Program-made: the position numbers and the translations under genes
In this document: positions 1 through 6,107 of the stretch, one piece after another
Layout of the letters: each line of letters opens with the position of its first letter
Position numbering within the stretch: the stretch's first letter is position 1
Notes under the pieces: generated by a model
Databases searched by the model: none
Seen by the model: only the letters and a program-made list of their open reading frames with translations
Told to the model about the DNA's origin: nothing
Source of the DNA: Desulfobacterales bacterium
Lineage (GTDB): Bacteria > Desulfobacterota > DSM-4660 > Desulfatiglandales > B25-G16
Direction of reading: 5' to 3'
Assembly: GCA_030672485.1 (NCBI GenBank)
Contig: DAOVGH010000028.1
Location: 1 to 12,187 of the forward strand
DNA: 12,187 bases

Positions 1-134
1 GCTATCAGCCACAAACAGTACGGGATTTGTCGTGTTCACGGGGTTTGTTCTGCTAACTTCAGGTGCTCTAACTCATCTCGAGTTGAGTGGATGAGTTGTT
101 AAGTGCCTGACTATTCAACCACTGAACCATTTGA
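1..134. other. Intergenic left edge with degenerate repeats; no gene recognised
   Basis: This is the stretch downstream of the LolB-like gene. It holds an 8-bp inverted repeat (AACTCATC at 70-77, GATGAGTT at 90-97). It also holds a roughly 18-nt imperfect tandem (22-39 and 40-57) and an imperfect 13-nt direct repeat (108-120 and 132-144) that runs into the end of the neighbouring gene. No T-tract follows the hairpin on the minus strand, so I do not call a terminator. On the minus strand a short open frame runs off the window edge, but it encodes a low-complexity Asn-Pro/Thr pattern and resembles no family I know. In related genomes ispE often follows this lipoprotein gene; I see no ispE start here. 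Confidence 0.5.
70..97. repeat. 8-bp inverted repeat after the LolB-like gene
   Basis: AACTCATC (70-77) and GATGAGTT (90-97) are perfect reverse complements with a 12-nt loop. The hairpin lies about 38 nt beyond the stop codon of the LolB-like gene. Without a following T-run it is not a standard intrinsic terminator. Confidence 0.5.
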
Positions 135-941
135 CTACTCACCCAACTTTTCCTGATAGTCCAGCTGAATAATTTCAAAGCCCGGTGGTGGATTCAACTG
201 GAAAACCTCCTCCGGGATCGGTTTGTTAAATCCTAAACTCTTGTATCTTATCTCTACTAATTGATCCTGGTCTCCTTTTTGTATTTTTATCCTTAAGGGG
301 TAAGGCCCCAGATCCCCTTGCTTAAATTCCCGTAATCTTATGGTAAGGCGTTTCTTTGGAAAATAGACAGATCTCGGTAGAAGGGGGCCAGGGGAAAAAG
401 AGATTATCTCTACAACCTCACCCTGCCCATCATAAAGGGTAATCTGATTTGGCTTCAGGCTAACTGCCCTGCAATGGGGCTCTATTGGTATCCTACCGGA
501 AAGTATCTTCCAGACGGAATCCAGATCAATCCCAAACAGGAAGCGCTGCTCCGTATGGAGGGGCCCTGATGGACCCGTGAAAAACTTGTTATCAATGAGG
601 GATAATACTGAAATATTCTTCTCATCAACCACGATGTGAGAAATGGGCTTTCCCCAGGGGTGAGTAATTTCGAGCCTCACCTTGAAGGGTCTACAACCAA
701 CGGCGAGCAGATTTGATTCCGACTCTTCTCCCCTCTTCTTGAACCTTAATCTTCCGACCCCTTGAAAGCTCCGTATCTCTTCCCCTTGCTCTCTGAGGCG
801 GGAAATAAGCTGAGCGGTCTCTTTTTGAGAGAAAGGTTTAGCCGGTGGGAAAGGGAAAAGAGGTGCACATCCAAGAAGGAGGGTGAGAGCAAAAATAGTC
901 AGATATGATAGGAGATTGTTCCATCTTGTAGAGCGTGTCAA
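135..941 (-). CDS. LolB/DUF4292-like outer-membrane lipoprotein
   Basis: This 268-residue protein probably acts in lipoprotein or envelope biogenesis at the outer membrane. The first 25 residues form a lipoprotein signal peptide: basic start (R3, R6), hydrophobic core at 10-24 and lipobox LLLGC with acceptor Cys25. The mature part (about 40-265) begins with a helix and a 'SFQGVGRLRF' strand, then a beta-rich half-barrel pattern typical of LolB-like/DUF4292 proteins in deltaproteobacteria. E. coli LolB is shorter (about 207 residues), so this is a family-level call, not proof of LolB function. The start is a TTG whose first three bases overlap the TGA stop of the upstream TPR gene (TTGA arrangement), which suggests translational coupling. 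An AGG lies about 9 nt upstream. The stop codon TAG falls inside a small direct repeat (108-144), so the last few residues may be recently altered. It is the last gene of the sigma factor-TPR-lipoprotein cluster. Confidence 0.75.
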   Translation of the reverse strand: MTRSTRWNNLLSYLTIFALTLLLGCAPLFPFPPAKPFSQKETAQLISRLREQGEEIRSFQGVGRLRFKKRGEESESNLLAVGCRPFKVRLEITHPWGKPISHIVVDEKNISVLSLIDNKFFTGPSGPLHTEQRFLFGIDLDSVWKILSGRIPIEPHCRAVSLKPNQITLYDGQGEVVEIISFSPGPLLPRSVYFPKKRLTIRLREFKQGDLGPYPLRIKIQKGDQDQLVEIRYKSLGFNKPIPEEVFQLNPPPGFEIIQLDYQEKLGE

Positions 942-2686
942 GGCACAGTACCTTTCAGATGCTCCATAACATCCTTGATCTTTCCCTTCAGTTTCTCATG
1001 GTCCACATTCTTGAGAGAAAGTGCCTTTTCGTAAATTTGCAAGGCCTTCCCGTAGTCCTTTTTTTTGAAATAGACATCACCTAAATGTTCATGAATGGTA
1101 GGATCTTCAGGGCTCAACACAATCGCCCTTTTCAGCTCTTCTAAGGCCTTATCGTATTGTCCTTTTCGAAAATAGACCCATCCCAGGCTATCAATGATAT
1201 AACCGCTATCGGGTCGGTACTTTATAGCCCTTTCAATTAACTCCAACGCCCTATCAAGGTGAATACCCTCAACAGCATAGGTATACCCGATGTAGTTGAG
1301 GGCATCGGCGTGCTGAGGATCTATCTTTATTACCATCTCCATTTGTTCGAGACATTCTTCATTTCTTTTCAACTTATCCAATACAACACCGAGCCTGTAG
1401 AAAAGGTCTGTATTTCTCGCATTGTATCTGATGCCCTCTTTCAAGATATCCACGGCATTAAGGTATTCCTCTTTGATTTCATAAAGCGAGGTCAACATCA
1501 AATAGAGTCGAGGATTATCCCTCTTATGATTGATGGTTTCTTTGACCAGACTTATGGCCTCATCAGGCCTTTCTTGCTTTTCCAATATGTATGCCATATG
1601 CATCCTGGCATTTATAAAATAACCGCTATCGGCATTAAGCAGATCAAAGTTCTCATAGGCCCCAGCTAAATCTCCATTCTCTTCCAGGGCAGCTCCTAGA
1701 TAATATCGAGCCTCCTGATCATCTGGCCATGCGGATACTATTGACTTAAGCTCTTCGATGGACTTGTTCAGTTTTCCGTACCTGAGGTATATCAGGCCCA
1801 GCCGTTTTCTCTTTAAATCCCCGGGACTGAATATCCTTTTCATCTCCTCCATATTATCTTCTGCCAGCTTCTCTTGACCGGTCTTGTAGTAAAGGGCGAT
1901 CAGCTTTTCCCTGGCCACTATACTGGTAGGGTACGATAGCAATATCTTGTTATAGGTCTCTATTGCCATATCAACCTTATCCATCCGGCCATACAGAGTT
2001 GCCAAATCCATAAGAGCAGGAAGGAATTTTGAATCTATTTCAAGACCCCTTAGAAATGCCTGCTTTGCACTGTCATATGCTTTAAGCTCCATATGTATCC
2101 TTCCTTTGTAGTAATGAGCCAGCATCATCTCGGGTTCACGCTCTATAAGAATCGACAGCTCATCTAAGGCAGGACCATATTCCTTCACCCTTATGAGAAG
2201 TGTTGACAAATGAAGCCCTACATCTTTGCTTCCTGGATCCTTCTTAAGGATCTCCCTGTACTGGGATATAGCCAAGTCGAATTTCTTTAGCCGAGAGTAA
2301 ACCTTTGCCAGGAACTCCCGTGCCTTGAGATCATGAGGTGTTAGCTCAACTGTTTTTTGGGCAAAAAGCAAGGCCTCTTCCGCCTTACCATTTCCAACCA
2401 ATACCTGAGACAATTTCATGAGTAGATAGGGCGAATCTCTGTCATTTTTAAGGGCCTCTTTTAGATAGACTTCCGCCTCTTCATAGTCTCCATTTCCTAT
2501 AGCCATACAGGCAAAGGCATAATGTTGATAGGCAAGCTGCAAAAGGTCTCCTTTGTCGCTAGTCTCTCCTAACAGAACAGGGCTTTGATTTGACAGAAAC
2601 TTTTTTTCTCCCCCCATACAAGACAGGGCGAGCACAATGAGAAAAAATAAAGACCAGATAGATATCTTCTTGAATTCTTTATTCAT
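938..2686 (-). CDS. Tetratricopeptide-repeat lipoprotein (about 15 TPRs)
   Basis: This 582-residue protein is almost entirely TPR solenoid. A signal peptide (K3, K6, K7, hydrophobic 8-22) ends in a lipobox-like ALSC with Cys23, so the protein is probably lipid-anchored and periplasm-facing. About 15 consecutive 34-residue repeats follow from around residue 50 to 575. They show the usual small/large residue pattern and a Pro at repeat ends, for example 'SLGWVYFRKGQYDKALEELK' near the C-terminus. Such proteins act as protein-protein scaffolds; the partner cannot be read from the sequence. The ATG overlaps the end of the sigma factor gene by 8 nt (ATGAATAA) and lacks a strong ribosome binding site, so translational coupling is likely. 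Its stop overlaps the start of the LolB-like gene. TPR proteins next to a DUF4292 lipoprotein are common in deltaproteobacteria, which suggests a shared envelope role. That role is an inference. Confidence 0.85.
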   Translation of the reverse strand: MNKEFKKISIWSLFFLIVLALSCMGGEKKFLSNQSPVLLGETSDKGDLLQLAYQHYAFACMAIGNGDYEEAEVYLKEALKNDRDSPYLLMKLSQVLVGNGKAEEALLFAQKTVELTPHDLKAREFLAKVYSRLKKFDLAISQYREILKKDPGSKDVGLHLSTLLIRVKEYGPALDELSILIEREPEMMLAHYYKGRIHMELKAYDSAKQAFLRGLEIDSKFLPALMDLATLYGRMDKVDMAIETYNKILLSYPTSIVAREKLIALYYKTGQEKLAEDNMEEMKRIFSPGDLKRKRLGLIYLRYGKLNKSIEELKSIVSAWPDDQEARYYLGAALEENGDLAGAYENFDLLNADSGYFINARMHMAYILEKQERPDEAISLVKETINHKRDNPRLYLMLTSLYEIKEEYLNAVDILKEGIRYNARNTDLFYRLGVVLDKLKRNEECLEQMEMVIKIDPQHADALNYIGYTYAVEGIHLDRALELIERAIKYRPDSGYIIDSLGWVYFRKGQYDKALEELKRAIVLSPEDPTIHEHLGDVYFKKKDYGKALQIYEKALSLKNVDHEKLKGKIKDVMEHLKGTVP

Positions 2687-3653
2687 TTAAGAAATCAGAG
2701 AAATTCTCTTGAAAATCGGGTATCTTTGCCATCAACCAGTCCTTGGCCTTTTTCAGGATCTTTTCCTGAATCTGTCGAACTCTCTCCCTGGATATATTAT
2801 ACTTATCTCCAAGTTCCTGAAGTGTCAATGGATCTTCGGCCAATACTCTGTTATCGAATATATCCCTGTGTTTGCTGGAAAGGGTATTCCTGTATTCCTC
2901 CAATTTTTCCCGGAGCAACTCCTTTCTTTCCCTCGTGGATACCTGCTCATCTACAGCCATTTCCGGAGAGGGCAGGAAAGAGCCATAATCTTGTTTGGCA
3001 TCTTCTTTAACCGGGGCATCAATGGAAACCTCCCATCCACCTAATCGCTGCCCCATTTCTATCACTTCATCCTTTTTTACATCCAAACGTTCGGCAAGGA
3101 GCTTGGGTTCGGGATCATAACCGAGAGATAGCAACCTCTCTTTCTCCTTTGCAAGATTGAAGAAAAGCTTTCTCTGGGCCTGGGTAGTTCCAATCTTGAC
3201 CAGCTTCCAATTCTCCATGATAAACTTAAGTATATAGGCCTTTATCCAAAATGAGGCATAATAGGAAAACTTAATACCCCTATGTGGATCAAATTTCTTT
3301 ACCGCCTGCATCATCCCAATATTTCCCTCCTGGATTAAATCCATAAGGTTTTTCATCCAATACCTATGAAATTCCATTGCGATCTTTACCACCAATCTTA
3401 GATTGGATACAATAAGCCTATGTGCAGCCTCCTGGTCATTTTTTTCCCGGTATCTAATGGCAAGTTCTATCTCTTCCTCTTTGGTGAGAAGTCTGTACCT
3501 GCTCATTTCCCATAAGTACATCTGTAGAGGATCGTAGGCAACTAAGGATCCCTCTTTCTTGCTTGGAACAGGCATAAGGTCATAACGGGCACCTGCATTG
3601 GAGTCTTCTCTCTTTCCTTGATCTCTTCTACCTTTTTTCTTTTTCACGTTCAC
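2679..3653 (-). CDS. rpoH: RNA polymerase sigma-32-type (RpoH-like) factor
   Basis: This 324-residue sigma-70-family protein directs RNA polymerase to a specific promoter class. RpoH homologues control heat-shock and protein-folding stress genes. Region 1.2 lies around 39-70. Region 2 spans about 79-150, with the core-binding 'LIQEGNIGMMQAVKKFD' at 106-122 and the -10 recognition segment 'FSYYASFWIKAYILKFIMEN' at 129-148. The RpoH box follows as QRKLFFNL (160-167), the diagnostic signature of sigma-32 proteins. Region 4 holds a helix-turn-helix near 276-303 ('TLQELGDKYNISRERVRQ'). A basic, low-complexity N-terminal tail of about 35 residues is extra. The start is GTG with only a weak AAGAG upstream; a second GTG sits two codons later. 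It heads the cluster with the TPR and LolB-like lipoprotein genes and follows a 223-nt hairpin-rich gap, which could matter for its expression. The family call is strong. A role in envelope stress is only suggested by the neighbours. Confidence 0.92.
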   Translation of the reverse strand: MNVKKKKGRRDQGKREDSNAGARYDLMPVPSKKEGSLVAYDPLQMYLWEMSRYRLLTKEEEIELAIRYREKNDQEAAHRLIVSNLRLVVKIAMEFHRYWMKNLMDLIQEGNIGMMQAVKKFDPHRGIKFSYYASFWIKAYILKFIMENWKLVKIGTTQAQRKLFFNLAKEKERLLSLGYDPEPKLLAERLDVKKDEVIEMGQRLGGWEVSIDAPVKEDAKQDYGSFLPSPEMAVDEQVSTRERKELLREKLEEYRNTLSSKHRDIFDNRVLAEDPLTLQELGDKYNISRERVRQIQEKILKKAKDWLMAKIPDFQENFSDFLNE

Positions 3654-3666
3654 CTATCTCTTGCGC

Positions 3667-3714
3667 AAATTCCGTAGACGAAATGTTGAGGGTTAACTTG
3701 CTGTCTCGGAATTT
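3667..3714. repeat. Long bulged inverted repeat just upstream of the sigma factor start
   Basis: AAATTCCG-T-AGAC (3667-3679) pairs with GTCTCGGAATTT (3703-3714): 12 base pairs with a single unpaired T at 3675 and a 23-nt loop. It lies 14 nt upstream of the GTG start on the minus strand, so in the mRNA it would form a stem close to the ribosome binding region. Confidence 0.65.
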
Positions 3715-3780
3715 CCTTCCGCCCAAAGCGGCATAGGCTATCTGCCAGATTTCTACCATTCACGTGGAATGCCGAAGGAC

Positions 3781-3799
3781 CGCCTTTGAAGAAAAGGCG
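3781..3799. repeat. 7-bp perfect hairpin
   Basis: CGCCTTT (3781-3787) and AAAGGCG (3793-3799) pair perfectly around a 5-nt loop. No T-tract follows on either strand, so this is a structural repeat and not a clear terminator. Confidence 0.55.
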
Positions 3800-3876
3800 C
3801 CGAAGGCAAAGCAGTACCCCCGCTCGGGGCAAAGCATCTACGTTCGGCCACAGTGGCAGGCAATGGGTTAACCAAC

Positions 3877-5112
3877 TTATGAATCTTGAATACGGACTTT
3901 GAGGTAGCTCTTCTTTCCTGCTCTTAGCAGGATGACATTATTCCGGATATCATCTGCTCCGACTATTGTCTCAAAGGATGGGACCCTTTTTCCATTTACA
4001 TAGGCACCCCCCTGGGATATTAACCTTCGTGCTTCACCCCTCGTTTTACAGAGCCCTGTTTCCCTAAAAAGGATATAGGCCTCAATGCCTTTTCTTAAAT
4101 CATCACTTGTCATAGAGCAGGCGGGGATTTCTCCGATGTCTCCAACAGCTTTTTCACTGAATAGCTGTCTGGCAGCGCTCCTGGCCCTATCCGCTGCGTC
4201 TTGTCCATGACATATTTTCGTGGCCTCATAGGCCAGGGCATCCTTGGCCTTTCTCAAATCCTCCCCTTTTAGTCGGGAAAGCTCTTCAATCTCATCTATG
4301 GGAAGGAATGTAAAGTAGGAAAGGAACCTCTTCACATCCTTATCATCTCTATTTACCCAATACTGGTAATATTCGTAAGGAGATGTCAATTCATGATCGA
4401 GCCATATGGCACCTCTGTTTGTTTTGCCCATCTTGGAACCATCGGCAGTGGTTATCAAGGGAAAGGTCAGACCATGGACAATCTTCCCCTCAATTCTTCT
4501 CGTCAGGTCAGCACCGGCTAAGATATTCCCCCACTGATCATTTCCTCCCATCTGCAGGAGACAGTTCCAGTTCTTAAAAAGATACCAGAAATCATAAGCC
4601 TGAAGGAGCATATAATTGAATTCTAAAAAATTGAGACCGGATTCCAGTCTCTGGCGATAGGTTTCGGCCGCCAACATCCGGTTCACACTGAAATGTCTAC
4701 CTATGTCCCTTAAGAAGCCTATGTATCGTAGAGGGACCAGCCAGTCAGCGTTATTGACCATAACGGCCTTTCCATTGGAGAAATCAATAAACTGAGACAG
4801 TTGCCTCTTAATACCCTCTGCATTGTTGTCGATCTCCTCCCTCGTCATGACAGGCCTGATTTCATCCTTACCGCTGGGATCGCCCACAAGGCCGGTTCCA
4901 CCACCGATCACAACTATTGGCCTATGATCTTCCCTCTGCATGTGGGCAAGGGACATAATGGGAAGCAAGCTGCCAACATGGAGGCTTTTTGCTGTCGGGT
5001 CAAAGCCGATATAACAGGTAATTGGTTTGGCCAAAAGCTCCTTGAGCATATTCTCATCAGTTACCTGTTCAATAAAGCCTCTTTCCTTAAAGATATCATA
5101 TACATTCTTCAA
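3877..5112 (-). CDS. tyrS: Tyrosyl-tRNA synthetase
   Basis: This 411-residue cytoplasmic class I aminoacyl-tRNA synthetase charges tRNA-Tyr with tyrosine using ATP. The Rossmann catalytic domain covers about 30-240. The HIGH motif appears as HVGS (45-48) after 'CYIGFDPTAKSL', with the tyrosine-pocket segment 'QMGGNDQWGN' at 187-196. The second signature is KMGKT (227-231), equivalent to the KFGKT seen in well-studied TyrRS. An anticodon-binding helical domain follows, and an S4 RNA-binding domain lies near 346-405 ('GLCKTRGEARRLISQGGAYV'). The length matches the bacterial family (about 400-430). The start is TTG, chosen because GGAGG sits 8 nt upstream (5121-5125) and 'MKNVYDIFKERGFI' is the normal family N-terminus. 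It follows the RodZ-like gene by 29 nt and is probably cotranscribed with it. Confidence 0.97.
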   Translation of the reverse strand: MKNVYDIFKERGFIEQVTDENMLKELLAKPITCYIGFDPTAKSLHVGSLLPIMSLAHMQREDHRPIVVIGGGTGLVGDPSGKDEIRPVMTREEIDNNAEGIKRQLSQFIDFSNGKAVMVNNADWLVPLRYIGFLRDIGRHFSVNRMLAAETYRQRLESGLNFLEFNYMLLQAYDFWYLFKNWNCLLQMGGNDQWGNILAGADLTRRIEGKIVHGLTFPLITTADGSKMGKTNRGAIWLDHELTSPYEYYQYWVNRDDKDVKRFLSYFTFLPIDEIEELSRLKGEDLRKAKDALAYEATKICHGQDAADRARSAARQLFSEKAVGDIGEIPACSMTSDDLRKGIEAYILFRETGLCKTRGEARRLISQGGAYVNGKRVPSFETIVGADDIRNNVILLRAGKKSYLKVRIQDS

Positions 5113-5120
5113 CTAATCTC

Positions 5121-5125
5121 CCTCC
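5121..5125 (-). promoter_or_regulatory. Ribosome binding site deciding the tyrS TTG start
   Basis: GGAGG on the minus strand, 8 nt before the TTG at 5112-5110. It supports this rare start over downstream methionines. Confidence 0.75.
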
Positions 5126-5141
5126 AATGGCAATCGCTCCC

Positions 5142-6107
5142 TTATGTCCCCTCTGGAAGCTTCAGTCTTACAACCTTTCCTTCAGGACCCAGGTGACCAA
5201 CTTCCTCTCCATTCAGGAAAAACTCAATTCCTCCTGCATTACCTACCAGAATGTCAAAACCCTCATCTGCCTCCCACCTCATGGCATCCCCCGGCTCCAA
5301 AAGGTACTCCTTAGCCGCCTCATCATCGATATACATGGCTATCCAGGTCTGGCTTTTAACAGTGGCAGTAAGAATGAATTGCGGCCGTAGAGGTTTTTCA
5401 TCTTTCGTCTCCTTTGGGATAGTTGGCTCCTCAGGGATGGCAATTTCCTCACTGGATTTCGGTTCCAGGACGGCTTTCTCCTCCTTCCCGACCACCTTTT
5501 CCGTCTCCTTTGGGATAGGCTCCTCAGGGATGGCAGTTTCCTCACTGGATTTCGGTGCCAGGACGGCTTTCTCCTCCTTCCCGACTACCCCTTCATCCCT
5601 TGGAGGAAAGATGTCCTCTAGCTTATCGGCTTGGACTTCCTTATCTTCCTCTCTTTCTACAGGGTCTTGTCTCTCCAGATACTGAAAGGTCTTGGCAATA
5701 ATTGAAATATTCCTCCCCTTGAGATGAATTATAGAAACAATGAGGGCCAGAGCCAAAACAGAAATGATGATGGTCAGGTGCCAGCTTCTTGATTTTACAG
5801 TTAGCTCCTTCAACCCGCGCAGTTCATGTTCTTGAGACGGGTAGCTCCTCAGGTAAGAATTGAGCACCATTTCTTTGTCCAGTCCCAAAAATTCAGCGTA
5901 GGCTCGCAGAAAGCCCTTAATGAAAACCGGGGAAGGCAGTTTACCCCATTGCTCTTTTTCCAATGCCTCAAGGTAATACCTCCGTATCCTGGTCGCCTCG
6001 ACCGCCTCATTCAAGTCAATATGGCCTTCTTCCCTGGCTCTTCTTAAGAGCCTACCCACGCTGCTATCTTCTGGAACTTGGTTAGCTTTTCTATTACTTG
6101 TATCCAT
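5142..6107 (-). CDS. RodZ-like HTH / transmembrane / DUF4115 protein
   Basis: This 321-residue protein has RodZ architecture: a cytoplasmic helix-turn-helix that in RodZ contacts the MreB cytoskeleton, one membrane span and a periplasmic domain. A Cro/HTH_25-like domain lies at about 17-85 ('GRLLRRAREEGHIDLNEAVE', then 'IRRYYLEALEKEQWGKLPSP'). The span is at about 109-128 (LTIIISVLALALIVSII), preceded by basic residues, which fits a cytoplasmic N-terminus. A charged Pro/Glu/Lys-rich linker covers 145-240. A DUF4115-type beta domain covers about 242-318 ('SQTWIAMYIDDEAAKEYLLE', 'GNAGGIEFFLNGEEVGHLG'). The linker contains a tandem duplication of about 30 residues (174-203 and 205-234), also seen in the DNA. 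The ATG directly abuts the TAA of the SurA-like gene (0-nt gap), so the two are almost certainly in one operon. A role in cell shape is inferred from RodZ. In deltaproteobacteria related proteins are often annotated only as HTH-domain proteins. Confidence 0.82.
   Translation of the reverse strand: MDTSNRKANQVPEDSSVGRLLRRAREEGHIDLNEAVEATRIRRYYLEALEKEQWGKLPSPVFIKGFLRAYAEFLGLDKEMVLNSYLRSYPSQEHELRGLKELTVKSRSWHLTIIISVLALALIVSIIHLKGRNISIIAKTFQYLERQDPVEREEDKEVQADKLEDIFPPRDEGVVGKEEKAVLAPKSSEETAIPEEPIPKETEKVVGKEEKAVLEPKSSEEIAIPEEPTIPKETKDEKPLRPQFILTATVKSQTWIAMYIDDEAAKEYLLEPGDAMRWEADEGFDILVGNAGGIEFFLNGEEVGHLGPEGKVVRLKLPEGT
5406..5588. repeat. Tandem duplication in the RodZ-like linker
   Basis: Two copies of a roughly 90-nt unit, 5406-5495 and 5502-5588, differ by a few substitutions and one 3-nt indel (an extra Thr codon in the copy encoding 205-234). 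The encoded copies both begin VVGKEEKAVL and continue PKSSEE. High DNA identity, including third positions, points to a recent duplication that can expand or contract. Confidence 0.85.

Larger units (their letters stand above)
3654..3876. other. Hairpin-rich intergenic element between tyrS and the sigma factor gene
   Basis: This gap carries at least six short inverted repeats in a row. They are 3667-3679/3703-3714 (12 bp with one bulged base), 3719-3722/3728-3731, 3757-3761/3767-3771, 3781-3787/3793-3799 (7 bp, 5-nt loop), 3818-3822/3825-3829 and 3847-3851/3853-3857. The motif GCCGAAGG occurs twice (3771-3778, 3799-3806). The octamer GGGTTAAC occurs as a direct repeat near both ends (3690-3697 and 3865-3872). 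A 60-codon open frame crosses it on the minus strand, but it has a TTG start, no ribosome binding site and ends on the sigma start, so I do not call it a gene. The element could be a dispersed palindromic repeat or a structured 5' leader of the sigma gene. I see no convincing promoter or T-tailed terminator. Confidence 0.6.

Noticed and set aside
1..39. Minus-strand open frame at the left edge as the start of ispE
   Set aside because: The few codons visible are Asn/Thr/Pro-rich and do not match the conserved IspE N-terminus.
1259..1669. Long plus-strand open frame inside the TPR gene
   Set aside because: It is antisense to an intact TPR gene and its translation has no family signature; it is a shadow of the repeat-rich coding sequence.
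3667..3714. Bulged stem as an integron attC site
   Set aside because: No RYYYAAC/GTTRRRY core pair frames the stem and there is no integrase or cassette context.
3650..3832. A 60-codon minus-strand open frame between tyrS and the sigma factor gene
   Set aside because: It starts with TTG without a ribosome binding site, lies wholly in the hairpin-rich element and resembles no protein family. I treat it as repeat-derived.
3877..5112. KMGKT and HVGS as defective signature motifs in TyrRS
   Set aside because: Functional bacterial TyrRS normally carry KFGKT-type and varied HIGH-type motifs, so these are ordinary family variants.
5251..5685. A 144-codon plus-strand open frame inside the RodZ-like gene
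   Set aside because: It is antisense to the duplicated Pro/Glu/Lys linker, which produces a Ser/Phe-rich low-complexity translation.
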